Shown here: positions 54,101-64,000 of the stretch, piece after piece
How the letters are laid out: each line of letters begins with the position of its first letter
Position numbering within the stretch: position 1 is the first letter of the stretch
Assembly (NCBI GenBank): GCA_030144725.1
Contig: JASKMD010000018.1
Location: forward strand, 2,721,530-2,785,529
Direction: 5' to 3'
Origin: Haematococcus lacustris
Taxonomy: Eukaryota; Chlorophyta; Chlorophyceae; Chlamydomonadales; Haematococcaceae
DNA: 64,000 bases
Notes under the pieces: generated by a model
What the model was told of the DNA's origin: nothing
What the model saw: the letters and a program-made list of their open reading frames with translations, nothing else
The model's database searches: none
Translations under genes and position numbers: made by a program

Positions 54101-54236
54101 GGGACCGGGGGCTTAGGTGGTCTTGGTTGGAGTGAGGGGGGGGGGGGGGTGTTCAATGTTTCAGGTCGTCTGGCTGGGCTTAGGCTCGTGTGAGTGTGGG
54201 TAGTTATGTGGGGATGGGTAGGGCTAGGGTGGAGGG
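51136..54236 (+). mobile_element. LINE array unit H (3101 bp)
   Basis: About 180 bp shorter than D, I and J owing to a deletion at about 51975-51990 (ctggtagcctcagcc/aacgcgcaagtcc) that removes the ITDPTA to FFSVL region. It shares ctcaagagggagg with unit K. Confidence 0.9.
51216..54048 (+). pseudogene. LINE ORF1/ORF2 remnant, unit H
   Basis: A GCCCCC length change near 51385 places the ORF1 tail and endonuclease start in one frame (51259-51816), up to the shared TAG. After the deletion, 52002-52391 gives EGEARWAADLVRACLPEPW. The post-RT spacer is at 52127-52684 and 52685-53539. The finger frame 52965-53471 has CRFCQPGHLETLTHAFLIC and ends at the shared PP-stop. The tail frame 53481-54059 is open. 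A second small deletion near 52335 (gaggagggttggcc) affects the FWAEGG block. Confidence 0.85.
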
Positions 54237-57068
54237 CCTCTGCTAGCCTGGCCAGCTCGCTGGGGGCCTCCTGTGATAGCCCTGTAGTTGAGTCAGCAGG
54301 GCCCCGAGAGGGGAGGTTGAGGGTGCCTAAGCGGCAGCAGCCCGAGCAGGCAGCTCAGCTTGGGGAGGAGGTCGAGCAGCTCGGTCCACAGCACCTGCGG
54401 CCCCCGCTGGCCATCTATTCACGTGAGCCTCGGGTCCGCCTGCGCCACCCGGGGGGCAAGTTGGCGTGCATTGAGGCCACCCCGCCCACCCCCCCCCGGC
54501 CCTCCTCCTTTGCCAGGTCCGCCTCCCCTTCCCAGCCCACCCACCCTCCTCTACACACGCGTAGCCCGCGCGGGGGCAAGCCAGGACTATCCATGCAGCG
54601 CCCAGGTGTGGCCGCCAAATTCTTGGCAGTCACCCTCAACGTGCAGGGCCTTGCCCAGCCGCACAAAGTGCAGGCCCTGCTTGACTGGGCCGCTGAAAGC
54701 CCGGCGCCAGTGGTTTCCATTCAAGAGTGCCATAGGGCGGAGAGCGTGTGGCAGTGGGCAGAAGCCCAATCGGGGGCCAAGCCCGCCTGGCGGGGGCAGT
54801 GGTTTTACACTTCTGGCACCGGCAGCTCCCAAGGCTGTCTGGTTTTGGTCAAGCCCTCCACCATCCAGGCCATGGCTGTCAATCGCTTTGTGGCAGCCTC
54901 AGACCTGCCCTAGGAACGCAGCCCCAACAGCAGCCGCCTCTACCCTAGCAAGCCATCTGCGTGATGCCCCGGGGGGAGGGAGGGGTGGGGCTTCCCGACC
55001 TGGGGGTCACTAGCACGGCCATGCTAGCGAAGATGCTGGCCCAGCTCTGGTCGCCCCGGGTTCGTCCCTGGTAGCCTCTGACCCACAGCCTGCTGGCAGA
55101 CCCCTCCCACGGCCTCAGCACGTGGGTCATCACCGACCCCACCGCCCCCCCCCTCGCGAGGCATCAGCTCGCGGCTGCAAGCTCACGTGGCGCCCCTGGC
55201 TGAGCTCAAGCTGTTCCGTGCGGTGCCCCCCGCTAGCCAGTCCTTCTTCTCGTAGCTGGTAGAGCCGCTGTGGTACAACGCGCGAGTCCGCATGAACCCA
55301 GCAGCAAGGGAGGCAGCAGCTGAGCAGGGTTGGACCCACGTCCGCCACGTGAGGGAGGCCCTGCATAGCCCCCAGCTGGAGGGGGAGGCCCGCTGGGCTG
55401 CCGACCTGGTCAGGGCTTGCCTCCCCGAGCCCTGGCAGGGCATGGTGGACCGCTTGCAGCCTCCTCAACCGGAGTGGGAGTGCCTGAGGGTTGGGCCAAG
55501 GGTGGGGTTTGTGATGCGGCGCACCCCCCTGCTCTAGCCCTCCCACTGGGTGGGCCCCAACGGCCGCCTCTACCTCCTAGACCCCACAGGGCAGGGGCCC
55601 CTAGGGGCTTTCTGGGCGGAGGGAGGGGCGGCCTAGGAGCCAGCTGTGGTGGCCCGGCTTAACAAGCCCAGCTACAGGCTGAATCCGGAGGAGCGAGCCA
55701 CCCACCTCCGCCCTCTACCCGCCCAGCATCACGTGGCGCAGGAGGAGGCTCAAGGGCAGGAGCAAGGAGGAGCCAGGGCGGTTGACAGGGGAGTGGGGCG
55801 GGCAAGGGGGCGGGGCGGGGTCAGGGGGCCAGGGCGTGGAGGAGGTGGAGGGCGTAGGGGCGCAGGGGGCGGGGCGGGAGGGCAGGCTGCCGACCCAGCT
55901 GACGAGGAGCCTAGCACCTGGCCTAAGGAGGAGTGGCTCTTGGGCCCCTGGGCTCACCTGCAGCTGGACCCTCAGGTGTGGGGCATGGGCACCACCACCC
56001 TGCTGGACTTCTCGGTCAAGCATGCCAGGGTGCGCCTCCACCAGCTCCAGCGCGTCAGTGCCGACCCCCTCTACCCACCCAATGGGGACCTGTGGCCTGC
56101 GCTGTGGGGCGTGCGCTCCCCCCGGGCAGCGGGCGAAGCGGAGGTGGCAGCGGTGGCTGATGGGGCTCTGAGGGAGCTGGAGCTCAAGTGGGAGGCCAGC
56201 GCGCAGCAGGTGGCAGGCCAGGGGGCAGCGGGGGAGCGGGAGCAGCAGAGCAGGGATGTGGAGGAGCGGCTCCCCAAGGAGGTGCAGGGCAGCCAACCGC
56301 CTCGCTGGCTTGACACCTCCGCCAGGGCGCACCCGCGTCCCTCGCCGCAAGACAGGGCGGCCGAGCAGGCTAAGCGGCAGCTGGAGGCCCAGCAGCGGCG
56401 TGGGGGCAGGCAGCCCAGTTGCTCAGCCCGCCCCCCGGGCCGACACCGTGGACCAGCTGGCTGTGGGTGTTCAGGCGGGCCAGCCGTGTGCGAAGGTGTG
56501 GAAGGAGCTGCTAGACCCCACCCTCTGTCGGGAGCACGTCATCGTGGCCTGGCGGGTGCTTCACGCCAGCCTCATGGTCGGGGCCTTGTGCGGTCACATC
56601 CTCAAGGGGGCGGCTGCCCCGGGCTCGTCCACCTGCCGCTTCTGCCAGCCGGGGCACTTGGAGACCCTCACCCACGCCTTCCTGATCTGCCCCGCCGTGG
56701 TGCCAGCCTGGGAGTGGATGCTGGACGTGTACGGCCGCCTCACAGGCACCCGCCCCCCCTAGGGCGACGCCATGCTGCTCCTCGGTGGGCGCCCCACCCG
56801 CGGCGAGGCCCCCCCCTTCCAGCCCCATGACAGCCTGCTGTGGCTCCGTCTGCGCGTGGCCTATCTGAGCGCAGTGTGGCGCCTCCGCAGCTCAGGAGCC
56901 GCTACAACCCTGCAGCCACAGCAGGTGGCGAGGCGGGTGGTGGAGGAGGTCATCTCCACCCTCACCACGGCCGTCAAGCGTGACAAGCATCGGGTGGGGA
57001 GGGACATCCGCGTGGGCCTCTGCGGCGCTGTGCCCTCCACCTGGTTCAAGGGAAAGACCCGGAGCTAG
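54194..57068 (+). pseudogene. LINE ORF1/ORF2 remnant, unit I
   Basis: The fused ORF1-ORF2 start frame 54194-54913 ends at the shared TAG. A one-base loss at about 54951 (agcaagccatc) puts the post-RT part out of phase. A TAG replaces a normal codon at about 55253 (tctcgtagctgg). The spacer frame 55646-56830, the finger frame 56256-56762 (CRFCQPGHLETLTHAFLIC, stop at the shared PP-TAG) and the tail 56772-57068 remain readable. The tail is cut short by loss of a G at about 57054 (ggaaagacccgg). Confidence 0.85.
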
Positions 57069-57525
57069 ACGCTGCCCATTTCGACCAGCTGTGGCCCGAG
57101 GCGTCGGGGGTCTGGTTTGCCAAGCAGCCTAGGAGGGAGCGGAGGGGAGGGCAGGAGGGGGCAGAGGGGAGGGTTGGGGCAGGAGGAGTGGAGGAGGAGA
57201 GGGCAGCAGGGAGGCCTAGGCAGGGGGAAGGACAGGGCGCAGGGGGGGGGAGAGCTAGTGGTTCGCCTCTCCTTGCAGTGGCCCGTCCCCTTCTCCGTCG
57301 AGCCAGCCAGAGCTGCAGGGTTGCTGGTGGGGGCGCAGTGCGTTCCTAGGGTGGGGCGGGCTAGGCCTCGGGGGGTTGTCTGGGTGTAAGGGGACCGGGG
57401 GCTTAGGTGGTCTTGGTTGGAGTGAAGGGGGGGGGGGTGTTCAATGTTTCAGGTCGTCTGGCTGGGCTTAGGCTCGTGTGAGTGTGGGTAGTTCTGTGGG
57501 GATGGGTAGGGGCTAGGGTGGAGGG
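54237..57525 (+). mobile_element. LINE array unit I (3289 bp)
   Basis: Full-length unit of the array with its own point changes: tggtagcctctg (Gln to TAG, about 55071), cggcctaggagcc (Trp to TAG, about 55633) and agctagacgctg (Glu-Leu region, about 57064). Confidence 0.9.
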
Positions 57526-60500
57526 CCTCTGCTAGTCTGGCCAGCTCGCTGGGGGCCTTTTGTGACAGCCCTGTAGTTGAGTCAGCAGGGCCCCGGGAGG
57601 GGAGGTTGAGGGTGCCTAAGCGGCAGCAGCCCGAGCAGGCAGCTCAGCTTGGGGAGGAGGTCGAGCAGCTCGGTCCTCTGCCCCTGCGGCCCCCGCTGGC
57701 CATCTATTCACGTGAGCCTCGGGTCCGCCTGCGCCACCCGGGGGCCAAGTTGGCGTGCATTGAGGCCACCCCGCCCACCCCCCCCCGGCCCTCCTCCTTT
57801 GCCAGGTCCGCCTCCCCTTCCCAGCCCACCCACAATCCTTTACACACGCGTAGCCCGCGCGGGGGCAAGCCAGGACTATCCATGCAGCGCCCAGGTGTGG
57901 CCGCCAGGTTCTTGGCAGTCACCCTCAACGTGCAGGGCCTTGCCCAGCCGCACAAACTGCAGGCCCTGCTTGACTGGGCCGCTGGAAGCCCGGCGCAAGT
58001 GGTTCTCATTCAAGAGTGCCATAGGGCGGAGAGCGAGTGGCAGTGGGCAGAAGCCCAATTGGGGGCCAAGCCCGCCTGGCGGGGGCAGTGGTTTTACACT
58101 TCTGGCACCGGCAGCTCCCAAGGCTGTCTGGTTTTGGTCAAGCCCTCCACCATCCAGGCCATGGCTGTCAATCGCTTTGTGGCAGCCTCAGACCTGCCCT
58201 AGGAACGCAGCCCCAACAGCAGCCGCCTCTACCCTAGCAAGGCCATCTGCGTGATGCCCCGGGGGGAGGGAGGGGTGGGGCTTCCCAACCTAGGGGTCAC
58301 TAGCACGGCCATGCTAGCGAAGATGCTGGCCCAGCTCTGGTCGCCCCTGGTTCGTCCCTGGCAGCCTCTGACCCACAGCCTGCTGGCAGACCCCTCCCAC
58401 GGCCTCAGCACGTGGGTCATCACCGACCCCCCCCCCCCCCCCCCTCGCGAGGCATTAGCTCGCGGCTGCAAGCTCACGTGGCGGCCCTGGCTGAGCTCAA
58501 GCTGTTCCGTGCGGTGCCCCCCGCTAGCCAGTCCTTCTTCTCGGTGCTGGTAGAGCCGATGTGGTACAACGCGCGAGTCCGCATGAACCCAGCAGCAAGG
58601 GAGGCAGCAGCTGAGCAGGGTTGGACCCACGTCCGCCACGTGAGGGAGGCCCTGCATAGCCCCCAGCTGGAGGGGGAGGCCCGCTGGGTTGCCGACCTGG
58701 TCAGGGCTTGCCTCCCCGAGCCCTGGCAGGGCATGGTGGACCGCCTACAGCCTCCTCAGCAGGAGTGGGAGTGCCTGAGGGTTGGGCCAAGGGTGGGGTT
58801 TGTGATGAGGCGCACCCCCCTGCTCTAGCCCTCCCACTAGGTGGGCCCCAACGGCCGCCTCTACCCCCTAGACCCCACAGGGCAGGGGCCCCTAGGGGCT
58901 TTCTGGGCGGAGGGAGGGGCGGCCTGGGAGCCAGCTGCGGTGGCCCGGCTCAACAAGCCCAGCTACAGGCTGAATCCGGAGGAGCGAGCCACCCACCTCC
59001 GCCCTCTACCCGCCCAGCATCACGTGGCGCAGGAGGAGGCTCAAGGGCAGGAGCAAGGAGAAGCCAGGGCGATTGGCAAGGGAGTGGGGCGGGCAAGGGG
59101 GCGGGGCGGGGTCAGGGGGCGAGGGCGTGGAGGAGGTGGAGGGCGTAAGGGAGCAGGGGGCGGGGCGGGAGGGCAGGCTGCCGACCTAGGTGACGAGGGG
59201 CCTGGCACCTGGCCTAAGGAGGAGTGGCTCTTGGGCCCCTGGGCTCACCTGCAGCTGGACCCCTCAGGTGTGGGGCATGGGCACCACCACCCGGCTGGAC
59301 TTTTCGGTCAAGCATGCCAGGGTGGGCCTCCACCAGCTCCAGCGCGTCAGTGCCGACCCCCTCTACCCACCCAATGGGGACCTGTGGCCTGCGCTGTGGG
59401 GCGTGCGCTCCCCCCGGGCAGCGGGCGAAGCGGAGGTGGCAGTGGTGGCTGATGGGGCCCTGAGGGAGCTAGAGCTCAAGTGGGAGGCCAGCGCGCAGCA
59501 GGTGGCAGGACAGGGGGCAGCGGGGGAGCGGGAGCAGCAGGGCAGGGATGTGGAGGAGCGGCTCCCCGAGGAGGTGCAGGGCAGCCAACCGCCTCGCTGG
59601 CTTGACACCTCCGCCAGGGCGCACCCGCGTCCCTCGCCGCAGGACAGGGCGGCCGAGCAGGCTGAGCGGCAGCTGGAGGCCCAGCAGCGGCGTGGGGGCA
59701 GGCAGCCCAGTTGCTCAGCCCGCCCCCCGGGCCGACACCGTGGACCAGCTGGCTGTGGGTGTTCAGGCGGGCCAGCCGTGTGCGAAGGTGTGGAAGGAGC
59801 TGCTAGACCCCACCCTCCGTCGGGAGCACGTCATCGTGGCCTGGCGGGTGCTTCACGCCAGCCTCATGGTCGGGGCCTTGTGGGGTCACATCCTCAAGGG
59901 GGCGGCTGCCCCGGGCTCGTTTACCTACCGCTTCTGCCAGCCGGGGCACTTGGAGACCCTCACCCACGCCCTCCTACTCTGCCCCGCGGTGGTGCCAGCC
60001 TGGGAGTGGATGCTGGACGTGTACGGCGGCCTCACAGGCGCCCGCCCCCCCTAGGGCGACGCCATGCTGCTCCTCGGTGGGCGCCCCACCTGCGGCGAGG
60101 CCCCCCCCTTCCAGCCCTATGACAGCCTGCTGTGGCTCCGTCTGCGCGTGGCCTATCTGGGCGCAGTGTGGCGCCTCCGCAGCTCAGGAGCCGCTACAAC
60201 CCTGCAGCCACAGCAGGTGGCGAGGCGGGTCGTGGAGGAGGTCATCTCCACCCTCACCACGGCCGTCAAGCGTGACTGGCATCGGGTGGGGAGGGACATC
60301 CGCGTGGGCCTCTGCGGCGCTGTGCCCTCCACCTGGTTCAAGGGAAAGGACCCGGAGCTGGACGCTGCCCATTTCGACCAACTGTGGCCCGAGGCGTCGG
60401 GGGTCTGGTTTGCCAAGCAGCCTAGGAGGGAGCGGAGGGGAGGGGAGGAGGGGGCAGAGGGGAGGATTGGGGCAGGAGGAGTGGAGGAGGAGAGGGCAGC

Positions 60501-60817
60501 AGGGAGGCCTAGGCAGGGGGAGGGCAGGGCGCAGGGGGGGGGGAGAGCTAGTGGTTCGCCTCTCCTTGCAGTGGCCCGTCCCCTTCTCCGTCGAGCCAGC
60601 CTGAGCTGCAGGGTTGCTGGTGGGGGCGTAGTGCGTTCCTAGCGGGGGCGGGCTAGGCCTCGGGGGGTTGTCTGGGTGTAAGGGGACCGGGGGCTTAGGT
60701 GGTCTTGGTTGGAGAGAGGGGGGGGGGGGGTGTTCAATGTTTCAGGTCGTCTGGCTGGGCTTAGGCTCGTGTGAGTGTGGGTAGTTATGTGGGGATGGGT
60801 AGGGCTAGGGTGGAGGG
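57526..60817 (+). mobile_element. LINE array unit J (3292 bp)
   Basis: Full-length unit. It shares many derived changes with unit K in its 3' half (gtttacctaccgcttc, cagccctatgac, ggggaggaggggg, ctagcgggggcgg), so J and K arose by a recent duplication. Confidence 0.9.
57606..60604 (+). pseudogene. LINE ORF1/ORF2 remnant, unit J
   Basis: The frame 57606-58202 covers the ORF1 tail and endonuclease start, up to the fusion and shared TAG. At 58428-58444 the usual gaccccaccgcccccc has become a pure C-run, which shifts the frame; the post-RT part continues in 58412-58828. The spacer lies in 58841-59452 and 59190-60122. In the finger frame (59548-60054) the first zinc ligand is lost: Cys to Tyr gives YRFCQPGHLETLTHALLLC. 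The shared PP-TAG follows, then the tail 60064-60642. Confidence 0.85.
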
Positions 60818-63804
60818 CCTCTGCTAGCCTGGCCAGCTCGCTGGGGGCCTTTTGTGACAGCCCTGTAGTTTAGTCAGCAGGGCCCCGAGAGGGGAGGTTG
60901 AGGGTGCCTAAGCGGCAGCAGCCCGAGCAGGCAGCTCAGCTTGGGGAGGAGGTCGAGCAGCTCGGTCCTCTGCCCCTGCGGCCCCCGCTGGCCATCTATT
61001 CACGTGAGCCTCGGGCTCGCCTGCGCCACCCGGGGGGCAAGTTGGCGTGCATTGAGGCCACCCCGCCCACCCCCCCCCGGCCCTCCTCCTTGCCAGGTCC
61101 GCCTCCCCTTCCCAGCCCACCCACCCTCCTTTACACACGCGTAGCCCGCGCGGGGGCAAGCCAGGACTAGCCATGCAGCGCCCAGGTGTGGCCGCCAGGT
61201 TCTTGGCAGTCACCCTCAACGTGCAGGGCCTTGCCCAGCCGCACAAACCGCAGGCCCTGCTTGACTGGGCCGCTGGAAGCCCGGCGCAAGTGGTTTTCAT
61301 TCAAGAGTGCCATAGGGCTGAGAGTGTGTGGCAGTGGGCAGAAGCCCAATCGGGGGCCAAGCCCGCCTGGCGGGGGCAGTGGTTACTCTTCTGGCACCGG
61401 AAGCTCCCAAGGCTGTCTGGTTTTGGTCAAGCCCTCCACCGTCCAGGCCATGGCTGTCAATCGCTTTGTGGCAGCCTCAAACCTGCCCTAGGAACGCAGC
61501 CCCAACAGCAGCCGCCTCTACCCTAGCAAGGCCATCTGCGTGATGACCCGGGGGGAGGGAGGGGTGGGGCTTCCCGACCTGGGGGTCACTAGCACGGCCA
61601 TGCTAGCGAAGATGTTGACCCAGCTCTGGTCGCCCTGGGTTCGTCCCTGGTAGCCTCTGACCCACAGCCTGCTCGCAGACCCCTCCCACGGCCTCAGCAC
61701 GCGGGTCATCACCGACCCCACCGCCCCCCCCTCGCGAGGCATCAACTCGCGGCTGCAAGCTCACGTGGCGGCCCTGGCTGAGCTCAAGCTGTTCCGTGCG
61801 GTGCCCCCCGCTAGCCAGTCCTTCTTCTCGGTGCTGGTAGAGCCGCTGTGGTACAACGCGCGAGTCCGCATGAACCCAGCAGCAAGGGAGGCAGCAGCTG
61901 AGCAGGGTTGGACCCACGTCCGCCACGTGAGGGAGGCCCTGCATAGCCCCCAGCTGGAGGGGGAGGCCCGCTGGGCTGCCGACCTGGTCAGGGCTTGCCT
62001 CCTCGAGCCCTGGCAGGGCATGGTGGACCGCCTGCAGCCTCCTCAGCCGGAGTGGGAGTGCCTGAGGGTTGGGCCAAGGGTGGGGTTTGTGATGCGGCGC
62101 ACCCCCCTGCTCTAGCCCTCCCACTGGGTGGGCCCCAACGGCCGCCTCTACCCCCTAGACCCCACAGGGCAGGGGCCCCTAGGGGCTTTCTGGGCGGAGG
62201 GAGGGGCGGCCTGGGAGCCAGGGTCCCTGGGCTCACCTGCAGCTGGACCCTCAGGTGTGGGGCATGGGCACCACCACCCTGCTGGACTTCTCGGTCAAGC
62301 ATGCCAGGGAGCGCCTCCACCAGCTCCAGCGCGTCAGTGCCGACCCCCTCTACCCACCCAGTGGGGGCCTGTGGCCTGCGCTGTGGGGCGTGCGCCCCCC
62401 CCGGGCAGCGGGCGAAGCGGAGGTGGCAGCGGTGGCTGATGGGGCTCTGAGGGAGCTGGAGCTCAAGAGGGAGGCCAGCGCGCAGCAGGTGGCAGGCCAG
62501 GGGGCAGCGGGAGAGCGGGAGCAGCAGGGCAGGGATGTGGAGGAGCGGCTCCCCGAGGAGGTGCAGGGCAGCCAACCGCCTCGCTGGCTTGACACCTCCG
62601 CCAGGGCGCACCCGCGTCCCTCGCCGCAGGACAGGGCGGCCGAGCAGGCTGAGCGGCAGCTGGAGGCCCAGCAGCGGCGTGGGGGCAGGCAGCCCAGTTG
62701 CTCAGCCCGCCCCCCGGGCCGACACCGTGGGCCAGCTGGCTGTGGGTGTTCAGGCGGGCCAGCCGTGTGCGAAGGTGTGGAAGGAGCTGCTAGACCCCAC
62801 CCTCCGTCGGGAGCACGTCATCGTGGCCTGGCGGGTGCTTCACGCCAGCCTCATGGTCGGGGCCTTGTGAGGTCACATCCTCAAGGGGGCGGCTGCCCCG
62901 GGCTCGTTTACCTACCGCTTCTGCCAGCCGGGGCACTTGGAGACCCTCACCCACGCCCTCCTACTCTGCCCCGCCGTGGTGCCAGCCTGGGAGTGGATGC
63001 TGGACGTGTACGGCCGCCTCACAGGCACCCGCCCCCCCTAGGGCGACGCCATGCTGCTCCTCGGTGGGCGCCCCACCCGCGGCGAGGCCCCCCCCTTCCA
63101 GCCCTATGACAGCCTGCTGTGGCTCCGTCTGCGCGTGGCCTATCTGGGCGCAGTGTGGCGCCTCCGCAGCTCAGGAGCCGCTACAACCCTGCAGCCACAG
63201 CAGGTGGCGAGGCGGGTCGTGGAGGAGGTCATCTCCACCCTCACCACGGCCGTCAAGCGTGACTGGCATCGGGTGGGGAGGGACATCCGCGTGGGCCTCT
63301 GCGGCGCTGTGCCCTCCACCTGGTTCAAGGGAAAGGACCCGGAGCTGGACGCTGCCCATTTCGACCAGCTGTGGCCCGAGGCGTCGGGGGTCTGGTTTGC
63401 CAAGCAGCCTAGGAGGGAGCGGAGGGGAGGGGAGGAGGGGGCAGAGGGGAGGATTGGGGCAGGAGGAGTGGAGGAGGAGAGGGCAGCAGGGAGGCCTAGG
63501 CAGGGGGAGGGCAGGGCGCAGGGGGGGGGGAGAGCTAGTGGTTCGCCTCTCCTTGCAGTGGCCCGTCCCCTTCTCCGTCGAGCCAGCCTGAGCTGCAGGG
63601 TTGCTGGTGGGGGCGTAGTGCGTTCCTAGCGGGGGCGGGCTAGGCCTCGGGGGGTTGTCTGGGTGTAAGGGGACCGGGGGCTGAGGTGGTCTTGGTTGGA
63701 GTGAGGGGGGGGGGGGGTGTTCAATGTTTCAGGTCGTCTGGCTGGGCTTAGGCTCGTGTGAGTGTGGGTAGTTATGTGGGGATGGGTAGGGCTAGGGTGG
63801 AGGG
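60818..63804 (+). mobile_element. LINE array unit K (2987 bp)
   Basis: Shorter than J owing to a deletion at about 62220 (gggagccaggg/tccctgggctcacc) that removes the Gly-rich spacer. The 5' part also has tggttactcttctgg (3 bp lost), which resembles copy A. Confidence 0.9.
60898..63591 (+). pseudogene. LINE ORF1/ORF2 remnant, unit K
   Basis: The endonuclease start frame 61173-61526 has FLAVTLNVQGLAQ and VVFIQECHRAE. The fusion reads STVQAMAVN, then the shared TAG. The post-RT frame (61765-62115) is followed by the deletion near 62220. The spacer frame is 62255-63109. The finger frame from 62535 stops at a private TGA (Trp to stop, about 62868), then has the same Cys-to-Tyr change as unit J (about 62912). 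The tail frame is 63051-63629. Confidence 0.85.
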
Positions 63805-64000
63805 CCTCTGCTAGCCTGGCCAGCTCGCTGGGGGCCTTTTGTGACAGCCCTGTACTTCAGTCAGCAGGGCCCCGGGAGGGGAGGTTGAGGGTGCCTAAGC
63901 GGCAGCAGCCCGAGCAGGCAGCTCAGCTTGGGGAGGAGGTCGAGCAGCTCGGTCCTCTGCCCCTGCGGCCCCCGCTGGCCATCTATTCACGTGAGCCTCG
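63805..64000 (+). mobile_element. LINE array unit L, start only
   Basis: The next unit begins at cctctgctag and runs off the window within the ORF1 tail (gccatctattcacgtgagcc), so the array continues to the right. Confidence 0.88.

Noticed and set aside
4811..63600. In-frame TAG codons in many LINE units might mean TAG is read as an amino acid (as TAA/TAG = Gln in some ulvophyte algae).
   Set aside because: Comparing units, TAG stands in for Ser, Leu, Gln, Trp and Gly-adjacent codons at different places, and TGA, TAA and frameshifts occur too. This is decay, not recoding.

Overview
This 64 kb window is eukaryotic and consists almost entirely of transposable elements and low-complexity DNA. 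I see no convincing cellular gene, rRNA or CRISPR. The very GC-rich coding remnants, an L1-type LINE with a C-terminal zinc finger, a second LINE carrying RNase H plus a restriction-like endonuclease (Dualen/RandI-like), abundant C-rich micro- and minisatellites and short GTGAGT...GCAG intron-like segments suggest a chlorophyte green alga, perhaps Chlamydomonadales. The organism is an inference; the repeats are seen directly.

Layout. 1-4810: decayed Ty3/gypsy LTR retrotransposon on the minus strand, cut by the left window edge. 4811-14910: three plus-strand copies (A, B, C) of a GC-rich L1-like LINE derivative; copy B carries a young 2.4 kb second LINE (7144-9550) with one open 760-codon frame and a 12 bp target duplication. 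14911-23989: a 9 kb element with CACTCGT inverted ends and two huge arrays of TCAGTGCTGA-type repeats. 23990-24871 plus 32973-33152: another LINE copy (X), split by an 8.1 kb DNA transposon (24872-32972) that has 18 bp imperfect TIRs, a TA target duplication and palindromic subterminal repeats. That transposon itself contains a 1.2 kb TIR element (25350-26575) and a 3.65 kb non-autonomous LTR retrotransposon (28839-32493, TSD CAATA). 33153-39568: LINE units D and E. 39569-39769: a short retroelement tail. 39770-47817: LINE copy F in inverted orientation, the only one with complete endonuclease and reverse transcriptase domains. 47818-64000: LINE units G to L head to tail, with a tRNA-derived SINE inside G (TSD tgcttcacgcca).

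How the parts relate. Units A, B, D, E and G-L share one internal deletion that fuses the start of the LINE endonuclease directly to sequence downstream of the RT, so they cannot encode RT; F shows the undeleted arrangement. The complete units repeat with a period near 3.28 kb and share stop codons, so the array probably grew by DNA-level duplication as well as by retrotransposition. The young LINE, the SINE and the 39.6 kb fragment share the same 3' end, a CCGGT-loop-ACCGG hairpin followed by AGTAGT and a pyrimidine microsatellite, consistent with a LINE/SINE partnership. Nesting gives a relative order: LINE array, then the TA-flanked DNA transposon and the RLE-LINE and SINE insertions, then the LTR and TIR elements inside the DNA transposon. 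Such LINE clusters resemble the Zepp/ZeppL clusters reported at green algal centromeres, but the sequence alone cannot prove that role.
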